From contig BPHC01000011.1 in the NCBI GenBank assembly GCA_026003355.1, positions 1 through 64,000 of the forward strand: a stretch of 64,000 nt of DNA. The letters run 5' to 3'. The DNA comes from Cyclobacteriaceae bacterium (lineage in GTDB: Bacteria; Bacteroidota; Bacteroidia; Cytophagales; Cyclobacteriaceae). The position numbers and the translations under genes are program-made. The notes beneath the pieces were generated by a model. The model saw only the letters and a list, made by a program, of their open reading frames with translations, was not told the origin of the DNA and did no database searches. Positions 35,948 to 45,655 of this stretch are shown in pieces (the stretch's first letter is position 1; each line of letters opens with the position of its first letter).

Positions 35948-37937
35948 ACAGTATAGGTTCGGCGGCTTCGGGTTCAACCCAGTTGCCATCTTCTTTAATC
36001 AGATTAATCAACTCATCAACAGCCTTGTCGGCAGGAACGTTCCGTTTTACCACTTCCTTGCCACGGTAAAGGGTTATGCGCGAAGGTCCGCTGCCCACAT
36101 AGCCGTAGTCGGCATCTGCCATTTCGCCAGGTCCGTTTACTATACATCCCATAATACCGATTTTTATACCTTTTAAGTGGTCGGTGCGGCTGCGAATCAT
36201 GGCTGTGGTGCTTTGCAGATCGAAAAGCGTGCGTCCGCACGAGGGGCATGAAATATATTCGGTTTTCGACATGCGGGTGCGCGTGGCCTGCAGAATACCA
36301 AATGCTGTTTTGTTGGCTACATCGGCCTTGCTCAATATCTCCTCTTTGCTGCCGGGGGCCTTTAGGGCAAGCATAATTCCATCGCCCAGTCCGTCAATCA
36401 GCAGGCCACCGGCATCGGTAGCCGCATACAGCCTGAAGGTATCTTCGTCTGTCAGGTTGTAGCTGCGCTGAATAACCACCGGAACCGGAACTTCATTTTC
36501 CAGAAGCAGGAAAAACAACCTGCGCAGTTCGGCCATGGCATGAAGGTTGTTGGTATGGATAACGGCCACAGCGGTTTTATCATCACGCAGCTTTTGAAGC
36601 AGGGCCTGAGTTGCTTCGGTTAAATCAAACCTTACAAAGTTTAGCTGGGGGTGCTGCTGCGGTTCGGCCAGGTATTCTGTTGCGGTAAACAGGGGGAGTT
36701 TATTTTGCCGGTCTGCGGTTTGCAGCCACAGTTGGTAATCGAGTATTTCTTTCAGGCCATTGGGCAACATAAAAGGAATGGGATTTTGACCGGTGTACAC
36801 ATAATCGGCACCCTGGTCGTTCATCTTCCACTTATCCGGTTCGGGCAGATAGAAATGCCCGATACAGCGCAGGTCTTTGTAGTCTTTAATCTCCGCATGG
36901 CATAGATCGGCAATAACCCGTGGAACCTGATGCCCGCCCAGGTTTACCACTTCGCGGGTAACCCTGCGGGAATAGCGGTAGGGGTCTATGGGAATTTCGT
37001 TAACGGCAGGTATGGGGTTATGGTTAGCCCGGCCGGCATAGCGGTTTACCAGCAGGCGTGCCACCGGCGCTTCATATTCTGGTTCTTCAGTAAGCGAAAC
37101 ACGTACCGTGTCGCCCAGGCCGTCTTCCAAGAGGGTACCTATTCCCGCAGCCGATTTGATTCGGCCATCTTCTCCTTCGCCCGCTTCGGTTACACCAAGG
37201 TGGAGCGGGTAGGGTTTCAGTCCCTCCTCATCCAGCTTTTTTACCAGCAGGCGGTAGGCTTCAACCATCACCAGCGGGTTGCTGGCTTTCATTGATAACA
37301 CTATGTTGTGGTAATTCAGGTCTTCGCATATCCGCAGGAACTCCAATGCCGATTCTACCATGCCCAAAGGTGTATCGCCATACCGGCTCATGATGCGATC
37401 GGACAGAGAGCCGTGGTTGGTGCCTATGCGCATGGCTGTGCCATACTCTTTGCAGATTTTAACCAGCGGGGTAAACTTTTGCCTGATGCGATCCAGTTCG
37501 GCCTGGTAGGCATTTTCGGTATATTCAATTACTTCAAAGCGCTTTTTGTCGGCATAGTTGCCCGGGTTAATGCGCACCTTTTCCACGATGCGTGCAGCCA
37601 GTTCGGCTGCGTTGGGTGTAAAGTGAATGTCGGCAATAAGCGGAACATGGTAGCCGCGCCTGTGCAGTTCTTTCTTTATCTCGGCAAGGTTTTGCGCTTC
37701 TTTTATACTGGGGGCGGTAATGCGCACATATTCACACCCCGCTTTTACCATGCGGATTACCTGTTCTACCGAGCCCAACGTGTCCATTGTATCCACAGTG
37801 GTCATGGACTGAATGCGGACAGGATGGTGCGCCCCCATGGGTACATCGCCAATGCGCACTTCTATTGTTTTTCTGCGCTTATACTGCACCAGGCTTTCGC
37901 AGTATTGTTTAAATCGGGAAACAGGATGGTTTTCCAT
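35940..37937 (-). CDS. ispG: 4-Hydroxy-3-methylbut-2-enyl diphosphate synthase (IspG/GcpE), long form
   Basis: IspG converts MEcPP to HMBPP in the MEP isoprenoid pathway using a [4Fe-4S] cluster. The 665-residue protein is the three-domain long form (TIM barrel, inserted domain, iron-sulphur domain) seen in Bacteroidota, Chlamydiae and plants; the short form has about 370 residues. N-terminal marks are VRIQSMTTVDTMDT, YVRITAPSIKEAQNL and LIADIHFTPNAAE. The cluster region is SCPSCGRTLFDLQ with a later GCIVNGPGEMADADYG. A -7-like element lies 18 bases upstream of the start (37955-37962). The next gene downstream, DUF6728-like, overlaps by 8 bases. Confidence 0.96.
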   Translation of the reverse strand: MENHPVSRFKQYCESLVQYKRRKTIEVRIGDVPMGAHHPVRIQSMTTVDTMDTLGSVEQVIRMVKAGCEYVRITAPSIKEAQNLAEIKKELHRRGYHVPLIADIHFTPNAAELAARIVEKVRINPGNYADKKRFEVIEYTENAYQAELDRIRQKFTPLVKICKEYGTAMRIGTNHGSLSDRIMSRYGDTPLGMVESALEFLRICEDLNYHNIVLSMKASNPLVMVEAYRLLVKKLDEEGLKPYPLHLGVTEAGEGEDGRIKSAAGIGTLLEDGLGDTVRVSLTEEPEYEAPVARLLVNRYAGRANHNPIPAVNEIPIDPYRYSRRVTREVVNLGGHQVPRVIADLCHAEIKDYKDLRCIGHFYLPEPDKWKMNDQGADYVYTGQNPIPFMLPNGLKEILDYQLWLQTADRQNKLPLFTATEYLAEPQQHPQLNFVRFDLTEATQALLQKLRDDKTAVAVIHTNNLHAMAELRRLFFLLLENEVPVPVVIQRSYNLTDEDTFRLYAATDAGGLLIDGLGDGIMLALKAPGSKEEILSKADVANKTAFGILQATRTRMSKTEYISCPSCGRTLFDLQSTTAMIRSRTDHLKGIKIGIMGCIVNGPGEMADADYGYVGSGPSRITLYRGKEVVKRNVPADKAVDELINLIKEDGNWVEPEAAEPILYE

Positions 37938-37954
37938 CTCGGTCAGGATTCACA

Positions 37955-37962
37955 CAAAATTA
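37955..37962 (-). promoter_or_regulatory. Possible -7 element of ispG
   Basis: The complement of 37955-37962 reads TAATTTTG, an exact TAnnTTTG match 18 bases from the ispG ATG at 37937. No TTTG occurs at the expected distance upstream. Confidence 0.38.
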
Positions 37963-38035
37963 ACCTTAAAGCCACCCTTTTGTTTCGCTGTTTCTTTATT
38001 TTTTTAGCATACGGTTTAAAACCGCTTCAGGCAAA

Positions 38036-38743
38036 TTAAATGTCGCCCTGCATGGGGCGGATGAGTATTTCCTCCACCACGCTGCGTTCTGACACTGCCC
38101 AGCAGGCATACACCATATCGGCCACGTCTTCGGCCTTCATAAAGCGTTCTTCAGGCAGGTGGGTGCCCTGCCAGCTGGCGGTAAGGGTGGCCCCGGGCAT
38201 TACGGCCGTTACCCTTATGTTCCAGGGTTTGAGCTCTTCGCGTAGACATTTGGAAAAGCCCAGCAACGCAAATTTGGTAACGGCATACGACCCTCCGTTG
38301 GCATAGGCTTTTATGCTGGCTACCGAACACATGTTGAAAATATGGCCATGGCCCTGTTGTTTAAGGGTGGGCAGCAGGCAGCGGGTAAGGCGGTAGGCGC
38401 TGAACAGGTTGGCGTCCATCATTTGCTCAAGCGCGCCTTCAGGCTCATCGGCAAGTGAGCCGGGCACAAAATATCCCGCATTGTTTACCAGTACAGTAAT
38501 GCTTCGGTTCAGCGAGGTAATAAAAGAGGCAAATTCCTTTACCTGTTCCGGTTGGGCGAGGTCGGCCGTAAAAGTATAAAGTTTTGATTCCTTTAATTTC
38601 GACGTGGTTTCTGTTTCCAGTCTTTTCAGGTCATCCGTTTTGCGCGCACATGCCACGGCATCGAACCCTGCAGCCATAAACCTTTCAATGATGCTTCTCC
38701 CTATGCCTTTGCTTCCTCCGGTAACGACAATCAGCTTATTCAT
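38036..38743 (-). CDS. Short-chain dehydrogenase/reductase
   Basis: A 235-residue classical SDR. The cofactor motif TGGSKGIG lies at residues 8-15, NNAG at about 87-90, and the catalytic Ser-Tyr-Lys as CSVASIKAYANGGSYAVTK. It begins MNKLIVVTGG and is probably cytoplasmic. ARKTDD at the end of the second beta strand suggests preference for NADP(H). The substrate cannot be read. It is divergent from mlaE across 44 bases that hold a palindrome covering a possible -7 element on each strand. Genes of this type beside lipid transport genes are common but the link is only positional. Confidence 0.9.
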   Translation of the reverse strand: MNKLIVVTGGSKGIGRSIIERFMAAGFDAVACARKTDDLKRLETETTSKLKESKLYTFTADLAQPEQVKEFASFITSLNRSITVLVNNAGYFVPGSLADEPEGALEQMMDANLFSAYRLTRCLLPTLKQQGHGHIFNMCSVASIKAYANGGSYAVTKFALLGFSKCLREELKPWNIRVTAVMPGATLTASWQGTHLPEERFMKAEDVADMVYACWAVSERSVVEEILIRPMQGDI

Positions 38744-38761
38744 GGCAGATTATTATTTTTG

Positions 38762-38779
38762 CTATCTTGAGCAAGATAG
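38762..38779. promoter_or_regulatory. Perfect 18-bp palindrome between SDR and mlaE, putative operator
   Basis: CTATCTTG AG CAAGATAG is an 8-bp perfect inverted repeat around a 2-base centre. It lies in the 44-base divergent intergenic region, 9 bases from the mlaE ATG. Each strand reads TATCTTG, close to the TAnnTTTG -7 element, so a dimeric repressor bound here could control both genes. No dedicated regulator gene is adjacent. Confidence 0.5.
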
Positions 38780-38787
38780 TTATTTGA

Positions 38788-39525
38788 ATGAAAGAAATAG
38801 GGCGGTATTTTATTTTTTTAGGCAACCTGCTTACAAACCGCGAATCGTTTAAAACGCATTATAAACTGGTTGTTGACGAGTGCATACTTATTGGTATTGA
38901 CTCCATATTTTTATTTATACTCGTTTCATCATTCATGGGAGCAGTTTCTACGGTACAAACCGCATTTAACCTGGTGGCTCCATATATTCCCAAATATGTT
39001 ATATCGCAGGTAGTGAGGGAAATGACCGTACTGGAGCTTGCCCCAACGGTAATGGCCATCATTTTTGCAGGAAAGGTGGGTTCCAGTATGGCCGGAAACC
39101 TGGGCACCATGCGCATTACCGAACAGATAGACGCCCTGGAAGTTATGGGTATAAACTCCATAAACTATCTGGTGTTGCCCAAAATTATTGCTTCACTGCT
39201 CATGTACCCCATGCTGGTGGTGTTATCGGGAGCCTGCGCCCTGCTTGGAGGATATATTGTGGGTAATGTAACGGGCATCCTTTCGCCCGATGAATATATA
39301 TACGGCATACGGTACATGTTTAATCCGTTTACGGTAACCTTTGCGCTGATCAAGTCGTTTGTTTTTGCTTTTCTGGTTTCATCTATATCATCATATAAAG
39401 GATATTACACGCACGGAGGTGCGCTGGAGGTGGGCATTTCCAGCACCAAGGCGGTTACCACCAGCGTGATTGCCATTTTACTGGCTGACTACCTACTTGC
39501 ACAACTGCTACTTTCACCGGCATGA
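38788..39525 (+). CDS. mlaE: MlaE-type ABC transporter permease
   Basis: MlaE is the inner membrane permease of phospholipid (Mla/Mce) transporters that maintain outer membrane asymmetry. The 245-residue protein shows the family pattern: FLGNLLTNRES near the N-terminus, SFMGAVSTVQTAFNL, ELAPTVMAIIFAGKVGSSMAGNLG, EQIDALEVMGINSINYLVLPK, and a late YTHGGALEVGISSTKAVTTS. It overlaps the ATPase gene mlaF by 4 bases. A Mce-domain MlaD partner is not in the window. It is preceded by a palindromic possible operator. Confidence 0.92.
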   Translation: MKEIGRYFIFLGNLLTNRESFKTHYKLVVDECILIGIDSIFLFILVSSFMGAVSTVQTAFNLVAPYIPKYVISQVVREMTVLELAPTVMAIIFAGKVGSSMAGNLGTMRITEQIDALEVMGINSINYLVLPKIIASLLMYPMLVVLSGACALLGGYIVGNVTGILSPDEYIYGIRYMFNPFTVTFALIKSFVFAFLVSSISSYKGYYTHGGALEVGISSTKAVTTSVIAILLADYLLAQLLLSPA

Positions 39526-40280
39526 TAGAAATATTTAACATCAGCAAATCGTTTGGGCAAAAACAGGTTCTGTACGACATCAGCGGAAAATTTGAAAAGG
39601 GGAAGCCCAACCTGATTATCGGGGCCAGCGGCACGGGCAAGAGTGTGCTGCTAAAGTGCATTGTGGAACTGATCAGGCCGGATGAGGGAAAAGTATTTTT
39701 CGATAACCGCAACTTTACCGATGCTTCCCGTCAGGAAAAAATTGAAATCAGGCGGGAAATAGGCATGCTGTTTCAAGGGGGTGCGCTGTTCGATTCCAAA
39801 ACGGTAGAAGACAATGTGCGGTTTCCGCTCGACATGCTGGCCAATATGCCGCGCGATGAAAAGCAGGACCGGGTAAACCTGGTACTGAACCGGGTGGGAC
39901 TGCAAGGTGCCAATAAGAAAATGCCCTCCGAACTCAGCGGAGGCATGCGTAAGCGTGTGGGTATTGCCCGCGCCATTGTTAACAACCCGAAATACTTGTT
40001 TTGCGATGAGCCAAACTCGGGGTTGGATCCGCAAACCTCAATTGTTATTGATGAGCTTATACGCGACCTCACTACCGATTACGACACCACAACCATTGTG
40101 GTAACCCATGATATGAATTCGGTAATGGGTATTGGCGAGCGCATCATGTTTTTGCATCAGGGGCGAAAACTATGGGAAGGCAGCAAAGACGATATTACCC
40201 ACAGCGGGGTGAAAGAGCTTGACGATTTTGTTTTTGCCAACAAGGTAATGATGGCCATGAAAGAGAAAGGGCAGTTTTAA
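39522..40280 (+). CDS. mlaF: MlaF-type ABC transporter ATPase
   Basis: The 252-residue ATPase has Walker A GASGTGKSVL, Q-loop LFQGGALFDSKTVEDNV (the MlaF-like form), signature LSGGMRKRVGIARAI, Walker B LFCDEPNSGLDP and H-loop VVTHDMNS. It powers the MlaE permease encoded immediately upstream (4-base overlap). It is convergent with the large sensor kinase gene, overlapping its end by 4 bases. Confidence 0.93.
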   Translation: MIEIFNISKSFGQKQVLYDISGKFEKGKPNLIIGASGTGKSVLLKCIVELIRPDEGKVFFDNRNFTDASRQEKIEIRREIGMLFQGGALFDSKTVEDNVRFPLDMLANMPRDEKQDRVNLVLNRVGLQGANKKMPSELSGGMRKRVGIARAIVNNPKYLFCDEPNSGLDPQTSIVIDELIRDLTTDYDTTTIVVTHDMNSVMGIGERIMFLHQGRKLWEGSKDDITHSGVKELDDFVFANKVMMAMKEKGQF

Positions 40281-43200
40281 GCAGCCGGAAGTGTTACCGT
40301 AAAAGTAGTTCCCCTTCCTATTGCGCTGGTAAACGAAATGGTTCCGCCCATGTGCCCGATGCCCTGCCGGGCAATGGCAAGCCCCAGCCCCGAGCCGCTT
40401 TTGCGGGTAGTAAAATGCGGCAGAAAAATTTTGTCGCGCAGGGCTTCGTCCACCCCTACGCCATTATCTTCAACTTCAATCCGGAAACTGGCATTACCGG
40501 ACAGCACCCGTATGGTTACACGGGCAGACTCACCGGGTTTAGCAGCCTGAACGGCATTAAGCACCAGATTGCTGAAAATACGGTGTAAAAGTTTTGCATC
40601 ACCTTTTACAAATGCCTGCTTAAGCCGGGTTTCCAGCGTAACCGCTCCGGCTTCCCTGTACAGGCGCACCACCCCATCCAGCAGGCTTATTAGATCAACC
40701 GGTTCCATAACCGGCTCTGGCATTTTGGCAAAAGTACTGAACGAAGTTGCAATACCATCGAGCACTTCAACCTGCTCCAGCAGGGCATCAACCTGTCGGC
40801 GCAGCCGCGCATCGGTATCTCCGGCCTGACGCTGCAACTGTTGCAAAATAAGCTTCATGGGGGTTAACGGGTTTTTTATTTCATGAGCTACCTGCTGGGC
40901 TATTTCACGCCAGGTACGTTCGCGATGGGTGCGTTCCAATTCTGCCACACTTTGTTTTAACTTATCCAACATGTGGTTATATTGTTGCACCAGCATACCA
41001 ATTTCATCTTTGCTGCGCCATTCGAGCGGTAAATTTATGCCGGTAATGGATACCTTTCCCAGCTGTTTGGCAATTAACGTTAACGGCCGCACCACAAAAC
41101 GCGAAGCAATGAGCGACACCACCGACAGCAACACAAGCAGCAGCAGAAATACAGTTAAAATGTTTGCCAGTACACCGGTTTGCAATTCTTCTTCCTCTCG
41201 CTGCGACCGGAAGTAAGGTATCTGTAAAAAAGCCACCAGCGTGCGTTGTTCACCCAGGTATATACCCGCATAGGCAGAATAAAAAGAAAGTCCGCCAATG
41301 CGATCGCTGGTAACAAAGGCCGGTTCACCGGCATGCATCCTTTTAATTACCGCAGGCGCTGCAACCGGTGCCTGCAGCTGATACTCGAAAATAAGCGGCT
41401 GGGTGGCCGCCAGAAGTTTTCCGTTGGCGCTGAAAAGATTGGCGTCCACACCCATAAGCCGCACTTTGCGCAAAAATTCATTGCCGGGCAAATCCATGCC
41501 CTGTCCGTTTCCGCTTTCATTTAACCAGGCCGAAAGTTCCTTTGCCAGGTTAACCGACCGGTTCTGAAAGTCGGCATTAAGCTGGCGTTGCACAGCCCGT
41601 GCAGTAACACCGAGGGTAACGGCGCTTACCACGGTAAGCGACAGGAAGAAGGAAAAGTTGAGCATAAGCTGAATACGCGTTGAAAGTGTAAGGGTATGCC
41701 CGGTACGGTATTCCTCAAAGCCCCGAAAAGTAAGCCACACAACCAGACAGCCCAGACCCAAAATGGTTATGAACGAAAAGTCGGCTATCCGGCGGGTAAG
41801 GGATGGAACGGGCCGCGAAATTACCGCAATGCGTTCATCGGTACTCTTTACCCCTACATGATGATAGCCCGACTCGGTTATACCTGCAGTAAACAGTGCC
41901 GGATTGTCCAAACCCTTAAAGCGGTGATAGGCAAAGTCTCCTGAACTCACTACTACATTATTGCGGTAAAAAACCGCATAATCCGACAGCTGGTCGGGAA
42001 ACCGCGGGCGGTAACGGTCGTCAACGAGCAATTCCGGATAAACCGTTTCGGGAATAAAACGTGGCAATGAAAGCCTGAGCACAACAAATGCCGCACGTAT
42101 GTCCGACTCGCGACTTACCGGTATAACCACCAGGTAGTATCCCGAAGGATCGGCAGGCAGCCTTTGGTAGTATATGCCTTCGTACTCGGTTCGCTGGGCG
42201 GTGTTTTCCTGTTGCCTCAGCCAGGCGCTGAAGTTCACGTTTACCTGTTCATCCATGGGCTCACCGGTTGCAGAAAACAACATGATATCTGTTTTATATC
42301 GCGCATGGTAACCTGCCAGATATGCCTGCCTTATTTTTTGTTTTACCGCATCGCGATTAAGAAAAGGCCCGCTTAAGCGACTGATTATGAAGGCATCCTG
42401 CATTATCCTGCTTCGCATTTCGTGCAACAGATACTCGGCCAGGTTGTCGCGGTCTGATAAAAAATACAGGGCCATCCGCTTGCGCTGCTGCACATCTCTG
42501 TATTCTGAAAAGTGTTTTATTGCTGCATAAGTCACGGCCGAGAAACAGGTTAGAATAAGCAACAGGTAGGCAACGGCATGGTAATTGGTTTTGAGCACCG
42601 GCCGGGCCAGTCCCCCGCCTGCTGCCAGGGCCAGATAAACCGATCCGGCTAATGCTGCCCATGCGAACATCTGCCCGCTGATAACATTTACAGCAGCGAA
42701 TACCACCAACCCGGAAAGGGCATAATGCAGCCGCACATTTCCGGACATGGCGCACAACAGCCTGGCCCACGGATGTACAAATAAAAAAGAGCAAATCCAT
42801 GAAAGCACAAGCACACTAAAGGCTGTTATTCGCAGATAATCGAAGGCAAGCGATTCGGTAATACCCAGCGCAACTGAAGAGTTATTGTATAAAGTTTGAA
42901 CCACCACAAACGGAAACAGCCATCCGAAGTAAACAGCAGTAGCTGAAAAAAGTCCGGCCATCAGATTTTTATTCCTGTGTAAAACCCACAGCGGCTTAAA
43001 CCGGCCAAACCAACGAAACCACATGGCACATACCGCACAGAGGGCGGCCATATTCAAAAACAAATCGCCCAGGCTGGGATTGAACCACGAAGAGGCAAAG
43101 TATTTCGGGTCGAAAAGGGCCGTATCCATAAACCTTGCCGGAAAACGCACAACAATCATTATCCAGCGCAATAAAACCAGCCCTGCCACCCAGCATGAAA

Positions 43201-43885
43201 AAGTATAAAAAGGTGAAAGCCTTGCGGACTTTATCCAATTTGCCCATAGCATCAGTATCATCATGATTGCAGACACACCCGCCAGCACTGCTGCCGCTGC
43301 CCGCACATGGGTGTAGCCCGGAACCATACGGACAAAAAAGGCGGTACGCCCCCGCAGTTTCACCGGCTGATCGCCCGGAGCCCCATCAGAAACCACCGCC
43401 CGGTAATTGCGAAATATGTTGGGGTTGGACTTCGCCCGGAGGTAGTTGTTCTGAATACGAAAGCGCCATTCGAGCGCCACCAAAACCAGGGCCTGAATGT
43501 TATGCGAAGCAGAAATTTTTTTTTGCAAAAAGTGCCCGGAAGGAAGTCGTACATAAGTCCATGATGTATCGGCCTGAAAACCTGGCCACACTTTGTTGTC
43601 CGACCACCAGACAATTCTCTCGTCCTGAATGAGAAAACAGAAGACATCTTCGGGCAGGCCGGACTGATCCCGGTTGGGCTGTACCCTCTTGTTTTGCATT
43701 AAACCCTGAGCATGTGCTTCCGCTTCGGTTACTACCTCCTCCAGGTTATCTTCAATTTCCATTACCATATCCGGGAGGCGCGCATCCAATAAGAAAAACA
43801 CACCAGCAAACAACACAGCCAGCAGTGCCGTTAAAAGAACAGCGCCGGTAAAACTTTTGCGGAGTAACCCAAATATTGTCTTCAC
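40277..43885 (-). CDS. Large NtrY-like membrane sensor histidine kinase
   Basis: This 1202-residue kinase has several hydrophobic segments over the first 900 residues, interrupted by large extracytoplasmic regions (for example around 520-700 and 780-890). A HAMP linker (IASRFVVRPLTLIAKQLGKV) is followed by a HisKA domain with the phospho-accepting His near residue 1001 (IAQQVAHEIKNPLTPMKL). The catalytic domain shows NLVLNAVQA (N box), VEDNGVGV, LPHFTTRKSGSGLGLAI and TFTVTLP. The NPLTPMKL form is typical of NtrY-like kinases. No response regulator is adjacent, so the partner is elsewhere. Its signal is unknown. Confidence 0.92.
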   Translation of the reverse strand: MKTIFGLLRKSFTGAVLLTALLAVLFAGVFFLLDARLPDMVMEIEDNLEEVVTEAEAHAQGLMQNKRVQPNRDQSGLPEDVFCFLIQDERIVWWSDNKVWPGFQADTSWTYVRLPSGHFLQKKISASHNIQALVLVALEWRFRIQNNYLRAKSNPNIFRNYRAVVSDGAPGDQPVKLRGRTAFFVRMVPGYTHVRAAAAVLAGVSAIMMILMLWANWIKSARLSPFYTFSCWVAGLVLLRWIMIVVRFPARFMDTALFDPKYFASSWFNPSLGDLFLNMAALCAVCAMWFRWFGRFKPLWVLHRNKNLMAGLFSATAVYFGWLFPFVVVQTLYNNSSVALGITESLAFDYLRITAFSVLVLSWICSFLFVHPWARLLCAMSGNVRLHYALSGLVVFAAVNVISGQMFAWAALAGSVYLALAAGGGLARPVLKTNYHAVAYLLLILTCFSAVTYAAIKHFSEYRDVQQRKRMALYFLSDRDNLAEYLLHEMRSRIMQDAFIISRLSGPFLNRDAVKQKIRQAYLAGYHARYKTDIMLFSATGEPMDEQVNVNFSAWLRQQENTAQRTEYEGIYYQRLPADPSGYYLVVIPVSRESDIRAAFVVLRLSLPRFIPETVYPELLVDDRYRPRFPDQLSDYAVFYRNNVVVSSGDFAYHRFKGLDNPALFTAGITESGYHHVGVKSTDERIAVISRPVPSLTRRIADFSFITILGLGCLVVWLTFRGFEEYRTGHTLTLSTRIQLMLNFSFFLSLTVVSAVTLGVTARAVQRQLNADFQNRSVNLAKELSAWLNESGNGQGMDLPGNEFLRKVRLMGVDANLFSANGKLLAATQPLIFEYQLQAPVAAPAVIKRMHAGEPAFVTSDRIGGLSFYSAYAGIYLGEQRTLVAFLQIPYFRSQREEEELQTGVLANILTVFLLLLVLLSVVSLIASRFVVRPLTLIAKQLGKVSITGINLPLEWRSKDEIGMLVQQYNHMLDKLKQSVAELERTHRERTWREIAQQVAHEIKNPLTPMKLILQQLQRQAGDTDARLRRQVDALLEQVEVLDGIATSFSTFAKMPEPVMEPVDLISLLDGVVRLYREAGAVTLETRLKQAFVKGDAKLLHRIFSNLVLNAVQAAKPGESARVTIRVLSGNASFRIEVEDNGVGVDEALRDKIFLPHFTTRKSGSGLGLAIARQGIGHMGGTISFTSAIGRGTTFTVTLPAA

Positions 43886-43972
43886 AACACAATAACCCCT
43901 GTAAAATACAAGATAAATATGAAATAAACCGGGCTGCTGGTAAGGCCTGCACCCGTTATCTTTACCTTCCGA

Positions 43973-44398
43973 ATGGGAAATATGTCAGCAATAGTATTTT
44001 CAGCCTCTGCCTTTTTGAGCCCGCTCATTATCTTTACTTTCTGTATGAGGAATGAGACGCCACAATATGAATATGCCGATGGCAATGCCAACCGGTATAT
44101 CCTTACGGCTTATTATCTGGAATATTTTCCGGTAACGCCTCAGGAGAGTTCATCGGGAATATACCATGGCGGTAAACCTTTCAAGGTGCGGCTCACGCCA
44201 GCCGAATACAAAAGCCTGCAGCTGTTGTTCGAAAAGGCTCTGGTTGATACTGCCTGCCATATTCCATCAAGAACCATGATGAGCGGTTTGATAATAAAGC
44301 ACCATGCTGCCCGGACCGAAAGGGTTATAATAGCCCCTGCCGCATCCATACGACAGGAAATTGAAGCTGCCCTGCAGCCATTTCATCCCAAACAGTAA
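43973..44398 (+). CDS. Hypothetical protein with N-terminal membrane or signal segment
   Basis: The 141-residue product has a hydrophobic start (VFSASAFLSPLIIFTFC) that could be a signal anchor, then a mixed domain with LTAYYLEYFPVT, GIYHGGKPFKVRLTPAEYKSLQLLFEKAL and RTERVIIAPAASIRQEIEAAL. No family is recognised. It is divergent from the sensor kinase (87-base gap) and lies 36 bases before the flavoprotein gene on the same strand. The start may be 43973 or 43982. Confidence 0.5.
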   Translation: MGNMSAIVFSASAFLSPLIIFTFCMRNETPQYEYADGNANRYILTAYYLEYFPVTPQESSSGIYHGGKPFKVRLTPAEYKSLQLLFEKALVDTACHIPSRTMMSGLIIKHHAARTERVIIAPAASIRQEIEAALQPFHPKQ

Positions 44399-44434
44399 GG
44401 ATTAATTTTTACGTCTATCAACCAACCCTCCATC

Positions 44435-45625
44435 ATGCTGAATACGTTCGCACCACCCATGGTTTCGGCCGAAACCAGATTTTCAACCCAACTGCAGCCA
44501 GGCAGTAAGGTGGTGGTGATTGGAGCCGGTGCTTTTGGCGGATGGGCCGCCCTGTGGCTGCAACGAAAGGGATGTAAGGTTACCCTTGTCGATGCCTGGG
44601 GGCCGGGTAATTCACGCTGCAGTTCAGGAGATGAAACCCGGGTCATCCGCTCGACTTACGGTGCTAATCGCCTGTATTTCGCGATGAATGAACGGGCCTA
44701 TGCCCTGTGGCAGGAACATGAAGAACAGGTAGGAAAAAAGCTGCTGTTCAACACGGGTGTACTGTGGCTTTGCCATGAAGCACATACTGCCCTGGTAGAT
44801 GATTCGCTGCCCTTTGCACGCGAATATGGCCGTGAGTTTGAGTACCTTAGCCCATCGCGGTTGCGTGAACGCTACCCGATGCTTGGCACGGAAGGACTTG
44901 ACCATGCCTGGCTCGATCCCAAAGGCGGTTACCTGCTGGCACGTGAGGCCACCCGTTCGGTATGCGATTTATTTGTGCGCGAAGGAGGAGAATATATTTG
45001 TGCCCAGGCTTTGCCAGATTTCCGGAAGGAACACGTTGAATCGCTCCGGCTTTCAAACGGACAAACCCTAACGGCCAGCTTGTTTCTCTTTGCCTGTGGT
45101 GCCTGGCTGGGCCGGCTTTTTCCTACCCACCCAGGTAGTCTGATTACCTGCACGCGCCAGGAAGTTTTTTATTTCGGGGTACCAGCCCGGCAAACAGCGA
45201 AATGGGAAGATTTACCGGTGTGGATTGATGCGGACGGCCGCGATTTTTATTATGGCATACCTGCCAATTCCGGGCGAGGTTTTAAAGTGGGTGTCGATAT
45301 CCGAGGCCCTGCCTTCGATCCGGACTGCGATAACCGCCTGTACGATGCCAATGTACTGACCGGGGTAAGAAATTTTCTGGCCAGGCGATTTCCCGAACTT
45401 CAAAACGCACCCTTGCTGGAAAGCCGGGTGTGTCCGTACGAAAACAGCCCCGATGGCAATTTTCTTTTCGACCGCCACCCCGGTTACCACAACGTATATC
45501 TGCTCGGAGGGGGCTCAGGGCATGGTTTTAAGCATGGGCCGGCGCTTGGCGAGCTGGTGGCCCGGGCGCTTACCGGAGAAGGGGGCGTTCCGGTATGTTT
45601 TTTAAGCCAGAACCGCAGGAATTAA
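44435..45625 (+). CDS. FAD-dependent oxidoreductase, sarcosine oxidase / N-methyl amino acid oxidase type
   Basis: A 396-residue DAO-superfamily flavoprotein. The FAD-binding motif GAGAFG lies at 30-35 and is followed by the acidic D of TLVDAWGPG, then SSGDETRVIRSTYG, typical of monomeric sarcosine oxidase and N-methyltryptophan oxidase. Near the C-terminus C333 (RVCPYENSPDGNFLFD) matches the cysteine that binds FAD covalently in sarcosine oxidase, and GGGSGHGFKHGPALGEL matches the second cofactor contact. It would oxidise an N-methyl amino acid to the amine and formaldehyde; the exact substrate is unknown. A probable terminator follows at 45628-45655. Confidence 0.85.
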   Translation: MLNTFAPPMVSAETRFSTQLQPGSKVVVIGAGAFGGWAALWLQRKGCKVTLVDAWGPGNSRCSSGDETRVIRSTYGANRLYFAMNERAYALWQEHEEQVGKKLLFNTGVLWLCHEAHTALVDDSLPFAREYGREFEYLSPSRLRERYPMLGTEGLDHAWLDPKGGYLLAREATRSVCDLFVREGGEYICAQALPDFRKEHVESLRLSNGQTLTASLFLFACGAWLGRLFPTHPGSLITCTRQEVFYFGVPARQTAKWEDLPVWIDADGRDFYYGIPANSGRGFKVGVDIRGPAFDPDCDNRLYDANVLTGVRNFLARRFPELQNAPLLESRVCPYENSPDGNFLFDRHPGYHNVYLLGGGSGHGFKHGPALGELVARALTGEGGVPVCFLSQNRRN

Positions 45626-45627
45626 AG

Positions 45628-45655
45628 AAAAAAACCTCCGGGGTGTTGGTTTTTA
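45628..45655 (+). terminator. Probable terminator of the FAD oxidoreductase gene
   Basis: AAAAACC (from 45630) and GGTTTTT (45648-45654) form an inverted repeat of about 7 pairs around CCTCCGGGGTG, followed by a T run. It begins 2 bases after the stop codon. The stem is short, so the call is modest. Confidence 0.45.

Noticed and set aside
37308-38039. 243-codon + strand open frame opposite ispG
   Set aside because: Antisense of IspG with no start signal or domain pattern.
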